A stretch of 64,000 nucleotides of DNA, taken from assembly GCA_900550035.1 (NCBI GenBank), contig URQS01000001.1, positions 62,001-126,000 of the forward strand. The letters run 5' to 3'. This DNA is from an uncultured Prevotella sp. (lineage in GTDB: Bacteria; Bacteroidota; Bacteroidia; Bacteroidales; Bacteroidaceae). The position numbers were made by a program, and so were the translations under genes. Each line of letters opens with the position of its first letter. Position 1 is the stretch's first letter. Under the pieces are notes generated by a model. It worked only from the letters and a program-made list of their open reading frames with translations, had not been told where the DNA came from and searched no databases. Shown here piece by piece: positions 53,284 through 63,392 of this stretch.

Positions 53284-53958
53284 ATGATGAATAAATTCAA
53301 TATATTATATTTGATTTTCTCTACGATATTTACATTTGTTTCTTGTACCCATGTCAAAAACAAAGACTTGAAAGTAAATATTCTTGCTCTGACTGAATCT
53401 GAAAGTGTCTATTTTATACAGAAAGCAGACACTATAGAATATAAATGTTATATTGTTGCAGAAGATAACGGTAAAATAAGTATAACTATACCATATAGTG
53501 TTAATAATTTTATTGATGATTTAAGGAAAAAGAGCAAGGGCTTTTTAGCTTTTCCAATAGCTCAAAGACAGAAAGGGTATAGAGAAACTTTGCAAGAAAT
53601 GAATATATGTTTAAAAGTTATTTTAAGCAAGTATTCAGAACAAAAAACTATTAACATACATTGTGATCTGTCTGATTTTAGTGATATTGCCATCATCGTT
53701 TCGCAACACCTCCCAGAACAGAAGTGTAAGAATAAATCTCAGATAGAAGAGTATATAAACCATACTACATTGGCAGCAGATTTGACCGCAATATTGGGAA
53801 TGTATAATATGAGTGTACAATCCATATCATTAGATTCTGAAGCAAAAAGTATTTATATTAACAAGGAATTATTTTTATCAAATCACACTACATCTATTAA
53901 GGATATACCTGAAAAAATTCTTGCTGTTCCAATCAAAATAAATATCGTAGATGATTAA
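53284..53958 (+). CDS. Lipoprotein, putative immunity protein for the Tae4-like toxin
   Basis: 224 residues. Lipoprotein signal MMNKFNILYLIFSTIFTFVSC with lipid Cys at 21, so it faces the periplasm, where a peptidoglycan amidase would act. The mature part is a mixed alpha/beta sequence without a motif I recognise; it does not look like Tai4. It follows the toxin fragment on the same strand and has the same AT-rich base use. Immunity is inferred only from position, localisation and composition. Confidence 0.5.
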   Translation: MMNKFNILYLIFSTIFTFVSCTHVKNKDLKVNILALTESESVYFIQKADTIEYKCYIVAEDNGKISITIPYSVNNFIDDLRKKSKGFLAFPIAQRQKGYRETLQEMNICLKVILSKYSEQKTINIHCDLSDFSDIAIIVSQHLPEQKCKNKSQIEEYINHTTLAADLTAILGMYNMSVQSISLDSEAKSIYINKELFLSNHTTSIKDIPEKILAVPIKINIVDD

Positions 53959-54093
53959 AGTGGTAAAAAGAGAGTGTAAACTGAACTGTGTCACGGCTAT
54001 GTTTACACTACCTGCTTATCCTATTGTCGCCCATTGTCTGTATTGTCGTTCAAAAACCAAGTCATTAATTTGTTGTTCAAGATCCTATTATAC

Positions 54094-54132
54094 AAAACAG
54101 CCCGTTGGCGAGGATATTCCTGCCAACGGGCT
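54094..54132 (-). terminator. Terminator of the fimbrial operon
   Basis: Perfect 11-bp stem (AGCCCGTTGGC and complement) with a 12-base loop; on the minus strand followed by GTTTTGT. It lies 34 bases past the stop of the 1771-residue gene. Confidence 0.75.
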
Positions 54133-54165
54133 TTGCATGTATTATTGTCTGTGAATCGAATCAGA

Positions 54166-57100
54166 TTATTTCACAACAATCTTGAATGTTTCTGTTTTGT
54201 CTTCCTTGGTGGTAGCCTTGACGATGTATACGCCTGGCTGTTGGACGTTGAGCTGGCAACGCTCGCCAATAGAGCTGTGATTGCTTGTTACGAGCGAACC
54301 GGCTATGTCGTAAACCACTACTTGCTTCACCTCACCATTCAGAGCTGCCACGATGATGGTGCTTGGCGACGGTGAGAAGCAGTGTACGGCGCTGATACCC
54401 GTAGGTACAACCCAGTTGTTGTTGGTGAGGTAGTAGCGACCGTGGTCGTTTGCCATCATCTGCACCTTCATGCCGTCGGCAATCTCGGTGAACTTCTTCG
54501 TTGTAGCGTCGTATATGAAGAGTTTGCCGCCCTCGTTGTTCATCTTGCGCAGCATCTTGCTGTTGAGGCTGATGTTTACGTCGATGTCCTTGCTCTTTGG
54601 TGCCACTACGCCCACCGGCATCCAGTTGATGTCATCAGAAGCGTTGAGAGCTACAGCCTGGGTTCCTGCTACAGAGTAGACCTGGGCTATCTCGGCAATG
54701 TTGCCCTCACCGAGCATCTCCACGTCCTCGCCCTCCACGTAGTCGCGGCTTGCCTCGTCGTTGACAATCAGTTGCGACTGGCTGCTGCGTACACCGTCCG
54801 ATGTTGTCATGGTCAGGGTAGGACGTACAAGCATTATCTTCTCGCCCGAAGTCACCCATCGGTTGATGAGCATCGCTGCATTGAACGTCACGTCAGTAGG
54901 AGCTTCGCCATTCTTCACCTTTACAAAGAACGCCTGGGTAGGAGGTATGATTACGTCCTTCTTCTTGTCGTAGTCGAGACTGGTGTCTATGGCGTGAGCC
55001 GTAAACTTGCCGTCGGTGAAAGTCCATACACTGCCCTCAAAGGCTGTGTTGGTCTTGAGGAAGTGATACATACTCAACGATGAGGGGTAGGGGTTGCCTA
55101 CCAGATGGTAGCTGTTGCCCTCGTGTACGTTCTGGTTGAGCGGCTGCATGAGCTGCATCTTATGGTCGTTGGCGTTGTCGCCAAGCTGCATACGATAGTT
55201 GTCGGCTGTCTTTGTTACGCTGGCTGATATCGTTTGCTTGCTCTCGCTGTCGTAGTAGCTGTACTGTTTGTCGTCCTTAGGCAGACGAATCAGGGCGTAG
55301 GCATTGTTCTGTGCGCCTGCGGTATACTTGTCGCCCGCCTTTACAGCGAACGCCTTGCCCTTGGCATAAGCCTCGTTGGCCTTGTTGTATACGTGTGTCC
55401 AGTATGCCGACTTCAGTGTGAGCTCATTCTCCTGGCTCTCTACAACCGTGCCGTCGTGGTTGGCCTTGTAGGTGGTAGTTGTGCTCACTTCCTCTACGTC
55501 GCCGTCCCAGCTGCGTTGGAAGATAGGATAGGCGTTGCGGTCGTTCACATCTTTGTTGAATGTCATCGGCTTGAATGCCTCCGACTGCTCCTGTCCGTTG
55601 TCCTTCGGAACGTAGAGGTCGCCGGCATAGGTCTGCTTCAGCGGCGACGACATTACGCTCCATGTGTTAGGCGTAAGCAGCTTGTCTACATAAGCCTTGT
55701 TGTAGGCGAGGTAGTTGGCGTAGAGAAGCTCTGCCTCGGGCTTGAAGTAGATCTGGTCGCAGAGGTTGCCAGTCCATTTCTCGCAAGAGAATGTGCCGTT
55801 GCCATTGTCCGAACCGTCAGCTGTCTGGTAACTCCACTTTGTCACTATATCGTAAGCGACGTTGCCAACACCGTTTGCTATACCGTTGGTCTGATATCTT
55901 ATCTCGCCGAGGTTAGGATATATGTGGCCAGTGAGTGTAGGCACTGTTACCTTAGTAAACTTCATCGGCATGTATGCTGCCTCACGAGTTTCGTTATATT
56001 CGGCATAATCAGCCTTATATATCTCAGCCTTGTTAGAGCGCAGCCAGTTGGCATCGCTGTTCCATGCGGCGTTGGTTGTTGTAGAAGGTTGCCATGTAGC
56101 ATATTCGGGCACTACAAGCATCTTCACGAACACTTCGCCCGGACAAGAAGCAGTTCTGCTGCTCTCTGTGTTGTTGAAGCTGAAGTTGAGTTCGTACCAG
56201 TAGCCCTCACGCAGACGTGTGGCAGCGTTGGTGTTGAAGTGAATGCCGATAGTCTCGTCGTTCTTGTTGATGTAAGTAGAGGTTACTGTTCCGAAGAACT
56301 GATCCTGTCCACTTGTTAGTTTCATCTGCGGGTCGTTGGTGCTGGCAATCCATACCTTTCCATTATACTCAAGTGTCACGCGGTCGGCATCCTCCATGCT
56401 TGTCATAGGCAACTGCAGTGAGCCGTTGCCATTGGCTATAGCCTTAATCTGTGGCAGACCGATGCGCAGGGTGCGATTGTCTGACGGATAGGTTACGTCC
56501 TTGAAACCAGTGTATACACGCGGACCGTCCTTGACGATGCGCAATGGGAAGAGCAACGGGTCGGGGCATACGTCATACTGCTGCCCGCCTATGGTGATAG
56601 AAGTGGCAATAGGTATGGCTGCTACTTCAAAGTTGCCGAATTTGGTGAACTTGCTGATAGTGCTGCTTGCCGAAATCAGCAGTCGACCGTTGTCGATATA
56701 CTGCTTCAACAGGGCGCGGTCGTCAGCAGTGAAGATGCCGCTGGCGCTTTGCGGAGTTGTGGCGTTGGGATATCGATCGCGGAATCTGCGCAAAGCCTCG
56801 CGTACTCCATTGGTGTTAATGTCGTTGCTCTTGTTGTTCTCGCTGAAGAACCAGTCGAACTTGACATTAGGCAATTCTACCTTACCACCGTTCACCTTGT
56901 CGACAGTCTCCAGTTTGATGTTGACGGTGACATTGCCAGTATTCGAACCGTCACACTTAACGCGTACTGCGGTTATTGGTGTGCCATTGGCATCGGTCAC
57001 TTTCACACTCTGCTTAACCACCTGGAACATATCGCTGTACGAAGAGCATACGTCGGCAGGTGTGCCCCATGCTCCTGGAACGTCAGCGTTTTCATCGCTC

Positions 57101-59481
57101 GGATAGGCTATAGACACGTAGTAGTTCTTGCCCGGCACGATGTTGAAGTTGCGGTTGGCTAAAACCAGACAACGGTTGCCGCTATTGTCGTTCTCAAACA
57201 TCGGCACGTTTGTCTTGCCGTCGGTTGCTGATGTTGGGAGTACATATGCTGCGTTGTATGTGGCAGGAATACGTGCTTCGCCGTAGCTCTTTCCGTTGTT
57301 GTTATAGTTGATGCCATTGACGGGATTGCCGTTCTCGTCGCAGATGCGGTAGAACAGTTTCGACTCCTTCATATCCACCATAGCCTGGAAGGTCTCGTAG
57401 ATACCGCGGAGCTTGAATGTAATGTTTGCAGGGGCGGTTTCGTAGCCAGCTTCGCTTGGACAGAGCGGCTTGTTCTGCAGCACGTCCAGCTTGGATGTCT
57501 GAGTGTAGAGGCAAAGGTCGTCAACACAGTAGTCGGCACCCTTTGTATTCTGACACATATTGTCAAGCACAATGCGGAAGTCGGTGTAGTTGTCGGCAGC
57601 AGCAGACTTCTGAAGCACCTGCTTACTGTAAATCTGATACCACTTACCGTATTCGTGTGTCTTTGTATTAGTCTTAAAGTCGCCTGACGAGAACGACTGG
57701 ATAAGCTTCTGGTCGGTCACGTTGCCGTTTTCGTCCTTATTGATACCATAAAGGCGGAACATCACCTGCGGTGCAGTTGCGTTGTATGATGCGGTATACT
57801 CGGCAACGGCTCCACTAAAAATCAGCTGTGAACCTGTACAGAGGTTAGCCTTAAAGTCGGCAGATGCAATCTGACGGCTCTCGTTCGATGCGTCCACATA
57901 CAGGAAGTGTCCGTACTGCTTGCCGCTGGTTTTTGCGTGGGTACGATCGTAGATAGTAGGAGAACCGGCTGCCCACCATTGGTATCCGTTTTCATTATCA
58001 TACGAAATGCCACGTAGGTTACCCGATTTATAGAGACCATAATCACCGTGGATAGGTGACTTACTGTGGTGTGGTGTGCTACGATCATAATAATAATCAT
58101 AACTTTCAAGTTCCGCATAGGTGAATCCGTATGCACGTGATTTGAAGTCGGACGGCTTAAGACTCATGTTGTTCAATGGCGTTGTCGGCGCATCCAATGT
58201 CAGATCAGGATTGTCGTCATCGAACGAGATGTCCATCTGCTGCTCATACTTATCCTCAAAATAGGAGATCGTACGGTCTACGTCGCCGTCAGCAGTCAGC
58301 TCGTCTTTCATCTTCGGATAACCCTTATGTATAAACACCTCAAAGTTGGCAACGGGACACATACTGGAGCTGCTATTATAAGCATAAGCTACAATGTAGA
58401 CAGTATGTTCGAAGCCGATATCTGTAGGAGTACTTGTAGAAGCACCAGTTCCAACTGTCCTCCATCCCAACGTATTGTTCGTAAGGTCGTTGATGGAGAG
58501 GTTATAGAATTGGCTACCTTTAGTGGCAAGTACACAATACTTGGTACGGTCTTCGTTATAGGCTATCCAATGTATATTAGTTGCTTGTGTTAAGGTACTA
58601 CCGAAGTCTGTAGACTTAATCTTCTGACTATCTTTAGTCGGATATACCGACTTACTACTGTTATTGGCATTATTAAGAGGATAGTACCAATAGCTTTGAC
58701 CTCCAGAATTCTTCATATTTGTACGCAACGTCATATTTGCGTTTGCGTCCTTTGCACCGAACACGATACGCTTGTTGTCCTCAAGAGTCAGGTCAGCAGC
58801 CCTGCTGTGATCACATAAAGCATCCTTGATTCGCTTTGCCAGATATGCTGCAGACTTGATGTGGAAGATGTATCGGATGGAGAGGGTTGGTTCCTTTTCA
58901 ACATAATTTGTATATTTAGGATAATACCCTCGTTTAGTAAGATTATAATCATTGTATCGGCTTACGTCACAAGCGATAGTTTCTCCAGCCCAATCTTCTG
59001 CATCTGCTCCCGTCGGTTTATTGTATTTGACTCCTGCATAATCTCTTGCAGAATTTCTGAGAGTACCGGCAATAAGTCCTATATCCTTATTGCTGGTGTT
59101 GTCCTTCGAATTATACAAACTTGTAGAACTTGAATTATATACTGTCAGTCTATCCGACTTAAGGTCTGTAGTATAGTCATACCAACGAATCCATCCGTAA
59201 GGCTCAAGGTCATTGGTTGAGCTTTTCCCCCATCCTTCAAAAGGCAACTCAAGCTCCATTGTGCTGCTACCCGTCGGCAGATAATAATAGTAATGCCATT
59301 CTGCTGTCTGCTGCATGCCACGGCTGTCAAGCGGCAATCCACTTTGGCCCTCCTTGTGGAAGCCTAAGTTCTGCGCATACACACTGCTTGGTGCTGCGGT
59401 AAGTGCCATCATTGCAAGGAGCTGCAGTAGCAGTCTTCTTGACGGTGCGAGTCTGTTTATATTGTTTTTGCGACTTTTCAT
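54166..59481 (-). CDS. Giant T9SS-exported protein ending the fimbrial operon
   Basis: 1771 residues. Signal peptide about 1-36 (..SSVYA). The body is Ser/Thr/Asn/Tyr-rich with repeated beta-sandwich-like modules and few hydrophobic stretches. The last ~75 residues (GISAVHCFSPSP..., GEVKQVVVYDIAGSLV, QQPGVYIVKATTKEDKTETFKIVVK) are a clear type A T9SS sorting domain. It is the last gene of a leftward cluster starting with an Mfa1-like fimbrillin. Mfa5 of Porphyromonas, a large accessory fimbrial protein, occupies the same position; I see no von Willebrand domain here. Surface adhesin role is inferred. Confidence 0.85.
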   Translation of the reverse strand: MKSRKNNINRLAPSRRLLLQLLAMMALTAAPSSVYAQNLGFHKEGQSGLPLDSRGMQQTAEWHYYYYLPTGSSTMELELPFEGWGKSSTNDLEPYGWIRWYDYTTDLKSDRLTVYNSSSTSLYNSKDNTSNKDIGLIAGTLRNSARDYAGVKYNKPTGADAEDWAGETIACDVSRYNDYNLTKRGYYPKYTNYVEKEPTLSIRYIFHIKSAAYLAKRIKDALCDHSRAADLTLEDNKRIVFGAKDANANMTLRTNMKNSGGQSYWYYPLNNANNSSKSVYPTKDSQKIKSTDFGSTLTQATNIHWIAYNEDRTKYCVLATKGSQFYNLSINDLTNNTLGWRTVGTGASTSTPTDIGFEHTVYIVAYAYNSSSSMCPVANFEVFIHKGYPKMKDELTADGDVDRTISYFEDKYEQQMDISFDDDNPDLTLDAPTTPLNNMSLKPSDFKSRAYGFTYAELESYDYYYDRSTPHHSKSPIHGDYGLYKSGNLRGISYDNENGYQWWAAGSPTIYDRTHAKTSGKQYGHFLYVDASNESRQIASADFKANLCTGSQLIFSGAVAEYTASYNATAPQVMFRLYGINKDENGNVTDQKLIQSFSSGDFKTNTKTHEYGKWYQIYSKQVLQKSAAADNYTDFRIVLDNMCQNTKGADYCVDDLCLYTQTSKLDVLQNKPLCPSEAGYETAPANITFKLRGIYETFQAMVDMKESKLFYRICDENGNPVNGINYNNNGKSYGEARIPATYNAAYVLPTSATDGKTNVPMFENDNSGNRCLVLANRNFNIVPGKNYYVSIAYPSDENADVPGAWGTPADVCSSYSDMFQVVKQSVKVTDANGTPITAVRVKCDGSNTGNVTVNIKLETVDKVNGGKVELPNVKFDWFFSENNKSNDINTNGVREALRRFRDRYPNATTPQSASGIFTADDRALLKQYIDNGRLLISASSTISKFTKFGNFEVAAIPIATSITIGGQQYDVCPDPLLFPLRIVKDGPRVYTGFKDVTYPSDNRTLRIGLPQIKAIANGNGSLQLPMTSMEDADRVTLEYNGKVWIASTNDPQMKLTSGQDQFFGTVTSTYINKNDETIGIHFNTNAATRLREGYWYELNFSFNNTESSRTASCPGEVFVKMLVVPEYATWQPSTTTNAAWNSDANWLRSNKAEIYKADYAEYNETREAAYMPMKFTKVTVPTLTGHIYPNLGEIRYQTNGIANGVGNVAYDIVTKWSYQTADGSDNGNGTFSCEKWTGNLCDQIYFKPEAELLYANYLAYNKAYVDKLLTPNTWSVMSSPLKQTYAGDLYVPKDNGQEQSEAFKPMTFNKDVNDRNAYPIFQRSWDGDVEEVSTTTTYKANHDGTVVESQENELTLKSAYWTHVYNKANEAYAKGKAFAVKAGDKYTAGAQNNAYALIRLPKDDKQYSYYDSESKQTISASVTKTADNYRMQLGDNANDHKMQLMQPLNQNVHEGNSYHLVGNPYPSSLSMYHFLKTNTAFEGSVWTFTDGKFTAHAIDTSLDYDKKKDVIIPPTQAFFVKVKNGEAPTDVTFNAAMLINRWVTSGEKIMLVRPTLTMTTSDGVRSSQSQLIVNDEASRDYVEGEDVEMLGEGNIAEIAQVYSVAGTQAVALNASDDINWMPVGVVAPKSKDIDVNISLNSKMLRKMNNEGGKLFIYDATTKKFTEIADGMKVQMMANDHGRYYLTNNNWVVPTGISAVHCFSPSPSTIIVAALNGEVKQVVVYDIAGSLVTSNHSSIGERCQLNVQQPGVYIVKATTKEDKTETFKIVVK

Positions 59482-59501
59482 ATCTCAAAAGGTATTATGT
59501 T

Positions 59502-60827
59502 TTATTCCTTGATTATCTGCAAGCGATATGGAATCTCGTAGACTACGCCGTCTATCTTTACCTTGATTTGGTGGATGGCGTATCCCTTGCGCGGGCTTAT
59601 ATATCCTTCTATCATCTTGGTGCGTCTCTCGAAGTAAGGCTCCTCGTCGTAGATGGATGTTCCCTCGTCGCCGGCAGGATCAGCTTCAAGTGTTTTTACC
59701 TCAGTTACAGTCCAGTTGCTTAGTTCTGTGTTGTTGCTGCGCTGGAAGACGTGCAGCTTCAGATGGAACTCTCCGTACGACTTGAATGTGGCTGTAATGA
59801 GATTGTCCTCGTACTTCACTTCGGGCATGACACCTATGGCTGTGAACACTTGCGGCTCAATCTCTATGCGATAGTCGACCAGCTTGATGGGGATAACCAA
59901 GTAGTCGTTGCGTACTATCTGGTTCCACTCCGTCATGGCGATGCGCTTGGTTACTGTACCCTTGTCGGTGTCGATGCTGAGCACGAAGTATTTCGGATTG
60001 CGAGCCATGCTCTCGTTGACGTAGAACGTTGTGGTTAGCTTAGCCTGGTTAGCCAGATCCTTGCCTACTTGCACTGTGTTTACATTGTATGTGGCATTGG
60101 GGTTGATGTTTGGCACCACTTTGTTGCTCTCAATCTTCGGCAGCAGGCTTACGTTGTTGGCTGCGTTGTCGGTGATGTCGGTCAGCGTTACGTTCTTTAT
60201 GTTCAGATCATAGCCCGTGTCGTTGGTGAAGTTAAGCTCCACCTTCGCCATCATGCGTATCACCTCCAGGTCTACCGATTGCTTCTTGTCTGTTATGTTT
60301 ACCGTCTGCTTGTTGCTCATCGGTATGCCTTTAGCATCAATTGTGGCGGTGTTGCCGTTCACTTGATAGTATCTGTCATCGAATCCGGCTGGCAGGTCGG
60401 CAGGGAACGAGTTGATGCCGGCGAGTCCGATTTCAGACGGTTGGATATTGGCAAATGAGTAGAATGTGGTAGAGCCTAAATTTACTTTTGCCTTTATCTC
60501 TGTTTTCTCGACTTCCCCCGTAAAGTCGCGCTGTACTATGCTCTGTATCTTGCCGCCCTGGACGATGACAACGAAACAATTGTGCATCATTTCCCCTTCA
60601 TCGGCGGCGTTCTGATCTTGCCATGCCGCTCTGGTAACGCCGTCGGAGGTGCTATAGGAGCGTGTCAGCGAGTTGGCAGAGGCAGTGAGCCTAAGCTCCA
60701 CCTGCATCTTCTCGCCCTCACCATTCCCTTGGCATTCGGCGTTGTCATCCTCAAAGCTACAGCCTGTTATGGCGAGCATCGAGAACAGCGCAAGCATGTA
60801 TGTGAAAATGTTCTTGGCGTGAGTCAT
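59502..60827 (-). CDS. Fimbrillin-family lipoprotein (Mfa4-position)
   Basis: 441 residues from ATG 60827; a GTG at 60854 is possible. Lipoprotein signal MTHAKNIFTYMLALFSMLAITGC (Cys23). TRSYSTSDGVTRAAW contains Arg sites suited to the trypsin-like maturation seen in fimbrillins. Two transthyretin-like beta domains follow (KAKVNLGSTTFYSFAN, LEVIRMMAKVELNFTND..., YDLNIKNVTLTDI) as in Mfa/FimA family proteins. Probably a minor or tip fimbrial subunit. Twenty bases upstream of the giant T9SS gene. Confidence 0.8.
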   Translation of the reverse strand: MTHAKNIFTYMLALFSMLAITGCSFEDDNAECQGNGEGEKMQVELRLTASANSLTRSYSTSDGVTRAAWQDQNAADEGEMMHNCFVVIVQGGKIQSIVQRDFTGEVEKTEIKAKVNLGSTTFYSFANIQPSEIGLAGINSFPADLPAGFDDRYYQVNGNTATIDAKGIPMSNKQTVNITDKKQSVDLEVIRMMAKVELNFTNDTGYDLNIKNVTLTDITDNAANNVSLLPKIESNKVVPNINPNATYNVNTVQVGKDLANQAKLTTTFYVNESMARNPKYFVLSIDTDKGTVTKRIAMTEWNQIVRNDYLVIPIKLVDYRIEIEPQVFTAIGVMPEVKYEDNLITATFKSYGEFHLKLHVFQRSNNTELSNWTVTEVKTLEADPAGDEGTSIYDEEPYFERRTKMIEGYISPRKGYAIHQIKVKIDGVVYEIPYRLQIIKE

Positions 60828-60863
60828 CGCTTTCTTGTTTTTGTGTAAATTCACTATTGTTTA

Positions 60864-61919
60864 TTACATTATAATCTCAGAGTGGTTGCGTTTGTTCCAT
60901 TCCTTCACCGTCAGTGATATCTTCACTCTGTCGTCCTTGTAGACCGTGTACTCGTAGTAGTGGTTGCGCTGGATGTTGTAGAGTGAGGTTGGGTCGGGTG
61001 CACCGTTGGTGTAGTTGCAGAACTGCAGCGTGTATGTTCCGTCGTCCATGCCCTCGCACTTCAACTTTAATGTTATCGTTGCCTTCTTGTCGGCAGCAGC
61101 ATTGATGTTGTCGTACTCGGGAATGTATAGCATGATGCTCTCTTCGTCGTTCTCGCTGTTGGTCATTGCTATCGGCGCTGCAGCCAGTGAGGCTAATGGA
61201 CGTAGTGAGTTGTTGAAGAATATCTGCTTTGTGTCAGATGCCGTGGCGTATGTGGCTGGCAGTGTGTAGCCCTGGGTGTTGTAGTTGTTGAACGTTATTT
61301 CGCCCAACGAATAGTCACGGGCTTTCATGCCTTCCTTCATCTTCACCTTCACCTTGGCGAGCGAGCGCAGCAGGTAGATGGTGCCGAGATCGTTGCTCTT
61401 GCCAATTTCGAGAGTCTTGGTTAACGTTGTCACGCCCCACATCGGTATGTACTGCTTCGTGTCGTCTTTGTTGAAGGCGAGCGATGCAATGTTGCTTTGT
61501 GTCACGTTGGTCGGTCCGCAGTTGGCAAACACCATAATCTTCTTGGCTTGTGTCAGCTTGTCGGCGGCATCCTCCCAAGTTCCGGTGATGGTGTAGTTGC
61601 CGTCGGTTTCGCCTTTGATTGCAATGACGTTTTCTACGTCAGCAATTATGTTTCCGCTCACGTCGCAAACCTTTATCTGCAGCTGGTCGGGGTTGATGGC
61701 ATTCTCGTAGGCAACGCCGGGATCAGTAGGGTTGTAGTCGCCCCAGCCTTCGTTGACAGCTCGTGTGTTGCTGTCGGCAAACGACATCTTGAAAGCCACC
61801 CTCACCACGTCATCGCAGTTGTCCTCATAGTCGTCTTCGAAGCCGCACGACATGGTGGACAGCAGACAGAACAGGAGCGAAACTGTCAGCGTTGATTTAT
61901 AGCGGTTTATTCTAAGCAT
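60864..61919 (-). CDS. Fimbrillin-family lipoprotein (Mfa3-position)
   Basis: 351 residues. Lipoprotein signal ending STMSC (Cys25). The maturation-like site is FADSNTRAVNEGWG. The fimbrillin pattern includes IMVFANCGPTNVTQSN, LLRSLAKVKVKMKEG and, near the end, YNIQRNHYYEYTVYKDDRVKISLTVKEWNKRN, the common C-terminal strand of Mfa-like proteins. Minor fimbrial subunit by family and position. Confidence 0.82.
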   Translation of the reverse strand: MLRINRYKSTLTVSLLFCLLSTMSCGFEDDYEDNCDDVVRVAFKMSFADSNTRAVNEGWGDYNPTDPGVAYENAINPDQLQIKVCDVSGNIIADVENVIAIKGETDGNYTITGTWEDAADKLTQAKKIMVFANCGPTNVTQSNIASLAFNKDDTKQYIPMWGVTTLTKTLEIGKSNDLGTIYLLRSLAKVKVKMKEGMKARDYSLGEITFNNYNTQGYTLPATYATASDTKQIFFNNSLRPLASLAAAPIAMTNSENDEESIMLYIPEYDNINAAADKKATITLKLKCEGMDDGTYTLQFCNYTNGAPDPTSLYNIQRNHYYEYTVYKDDRVKISLTVKEWNKRNHSEIIM

Positions 61920-61941
61920 AGTCAGTTTCTTTAGGTGTTAG

Positions 61942-62979
61942 TTAAAACTCGGTGTTGTTAAGCACCACTCTCCACGAATTGATGTAGATTTGTGCTGCGA
62001 GCCAGTTGTGGTTGTCGTCGATGAAGAACACGAAGTTGTATTCGTCCTGACGGTCAAGATACTCCTGGTCGGTCATGCCCTTGTTGTAGTTGCCCTTAAC
62101 GAGGAGCACATAGTCGATGAGCGGAATCTGCAGAATCTTCTCGCCCGTAGCGTGCTTGAATATGCAGAGCTGTGGATTCTTGTCAGCAAAGAGTCGGTTC
62201 ACTGTCATCTCAGCCACCACAGCCGATGTGGGCGTTACGCTTTCGTCGGAGTTGACGGTAGGTTGGTGGTTGGGGTTGAGTATGCCGTCATACTTCGACC
62301 ATGCCACATACGTTATAGAGTCCTCGGGCATAGCAGCGTTGTCGTAGCCGAGGAAGCTGTTGTCGTCTTTGATGTAGAAGTCGAAGTCGGCAGCGTTAAG
62401 CTTCTTGCCCGACGCGTTTTGCATCACTACGCGTACTACGTTGGTGTTCTTGGTCAGCTCTACTGTAGCCGTCTTCACTCCGTAGCCGTCGAGGTTGAGG
62501 TCGGCATCTTTCAGCAGTCCGTGATAGAGGGCTGTGATGTCGTGGTCGATGGCACGTGCCGAGCGGTTGATACGGCTTGTCAGTGTGCTGATGTTCTTGT
62601 TGTCGGTATTGCCATATATGTAGGAATTGGCAAACCGCTCCTCGCCCTCAGCCCACACCTTGAGGGTGTAGTTGCCAGGCTTGATTTCGTCGACGGACAT
62701 ATATCCGCCACGGTTCTCGATGTCCTTTACACTTTCCTGCTTCTGAAGGGCGAGGTTGCCGTCCTTGTCGAATGCATAGAGCGTGACTGTCTTCACCTCG
62801 TTGGGGAAGGCGTCGGCAAACTTCATGTTCATGTCGTACTTGAAGTTGACGCGTAGTTGCTTCGGGCAGTCCGACTGGTCGTCCTCCATCATTCCGCACG
62901 AGGTCACGGTGAACATCATAGCCATCACAGCTGCGAGGGCCTTGAGGCCACTAATTATTTGGCGCTTGTTGTGTTTCAT
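61942..62979 (-). CDS. FimB/Mfa2-family fimbrial anchor lipoprotein
   Basis: 345 residues. Lipoprotein signal ending MFTVTSC (Cys28). LRVNFKYDMNMKFADAFPNEVKTVTLYAFDKDGNL is the hallmark of FimB/Mfa2 proteins, which anchor and limit the length of fimbriae in the outer membrane. The second domain ends with EYNFVFFIDDNHNWLAAQIYINSWRVVLNNTEF. It lies directly downstream of the Mfa1-like fimbrillin, separated by 413 bp that hold a family-A element. Confidence 0.93.
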   Translation of the reverse strand: MKHNKRQIISGLKALAAVMAMMFTVTSCGMMEDDQSDCPKQLRVNFKYDMNMKFADAFPNEVKTVTLYAFDKDGNLALQKQESVKDIENRGGYMSVDEIKPGNYTLKVWAEGEERFANSYIYGNTDNKNISTLTSRINRSARAIDHDITALYHGLLKDADLNLDGYGVKTATVELTKNTNVVRVVMQNASGKKLNAADFDFYIKDDNSFLGYDNAAMPEDSITYVAWSKYDGILNPNHQPTVNSDESVTPTSAVVAEMTVNRLFADKNPQLCIFKHATGEKILQIPLIDYVLLVKGNYNKGMTDQEYLDRQDEYNFVFFIDDNHNWLAAQIYINSWRVVLNNTEF

Positions 62980-63054
62980 ATTGTTTAGCTTTTGTTTCGT
63001 GATGTATGTGAGAGTATATATTTTTTTTAATGTGAATGTTCTGCTTCAGTTGAT

Positions 63055-63170
63055 GAGTTCCCGCTTGCGTGAGACCTCACGGTGCCGTCATCCTTCTGGT
63101 ATCTGGCGGCGCGATACCTCCGTCCTTCTTGTCGGCGGCGGAGTCGCCGTGTGTTTCGATTGGTAGGGTA
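63055..63170. other. GC-rich hairpin segment between fimbrillin genes
   Basis: CGTGAG-AC-CTCACG and GGCGGCG-GAGT-CGCCG dyads in a stretch much richer in G+C than the flanks. The 62980-63392 gap consists of this segment, a short AT-rich leader and the family-A element; no gene is visible. Confidence 0.4.
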
Positions 63171-63174
63171 GGCG

Positions 63175-63347
63175 GAGGGTGTGTCAAAATAGGAGTTAGA
63201 GGAAGTTAAGAAGAAGTTAATCCATCTACGATGGATGGAAGTTAACAGACAAATGCTTTATTTTCAGCAATTTATACATATGTCCGCTAACTTCTGTTAA
63301 CTTCGAGCGAAGCACAAACTTCTTTTAACTTCTATTTTGACACACCC
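63175..63347 (-). repeat. Family-A interspersed element, copy 5
   Basis: 173 bp that reads identical, including the trailing GCC, to copy 2 at 9817-9989. It is inserted between the Mfa1-like gene and the Mfa2-like gene. Confidence 0.85.
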
Positions 63348-63392
63348 GCCCCTACTACGATTTAGTTAATATTATCGGTTATGAGTCTTGTC

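Noticed and set aside
55234..56319. 361-codon plus-strand open frame
   Set aside because: Antisense to the 1771-residue T9SS protein; the translation is a Val/Cys/Leu-rich shadow with no start context.
61990..62856. 288-codon plus-strand open frame
   Set aside because: Antisense shadow of the FimB/Mfa2 gene, which has a lipoprotein signal and family motif.
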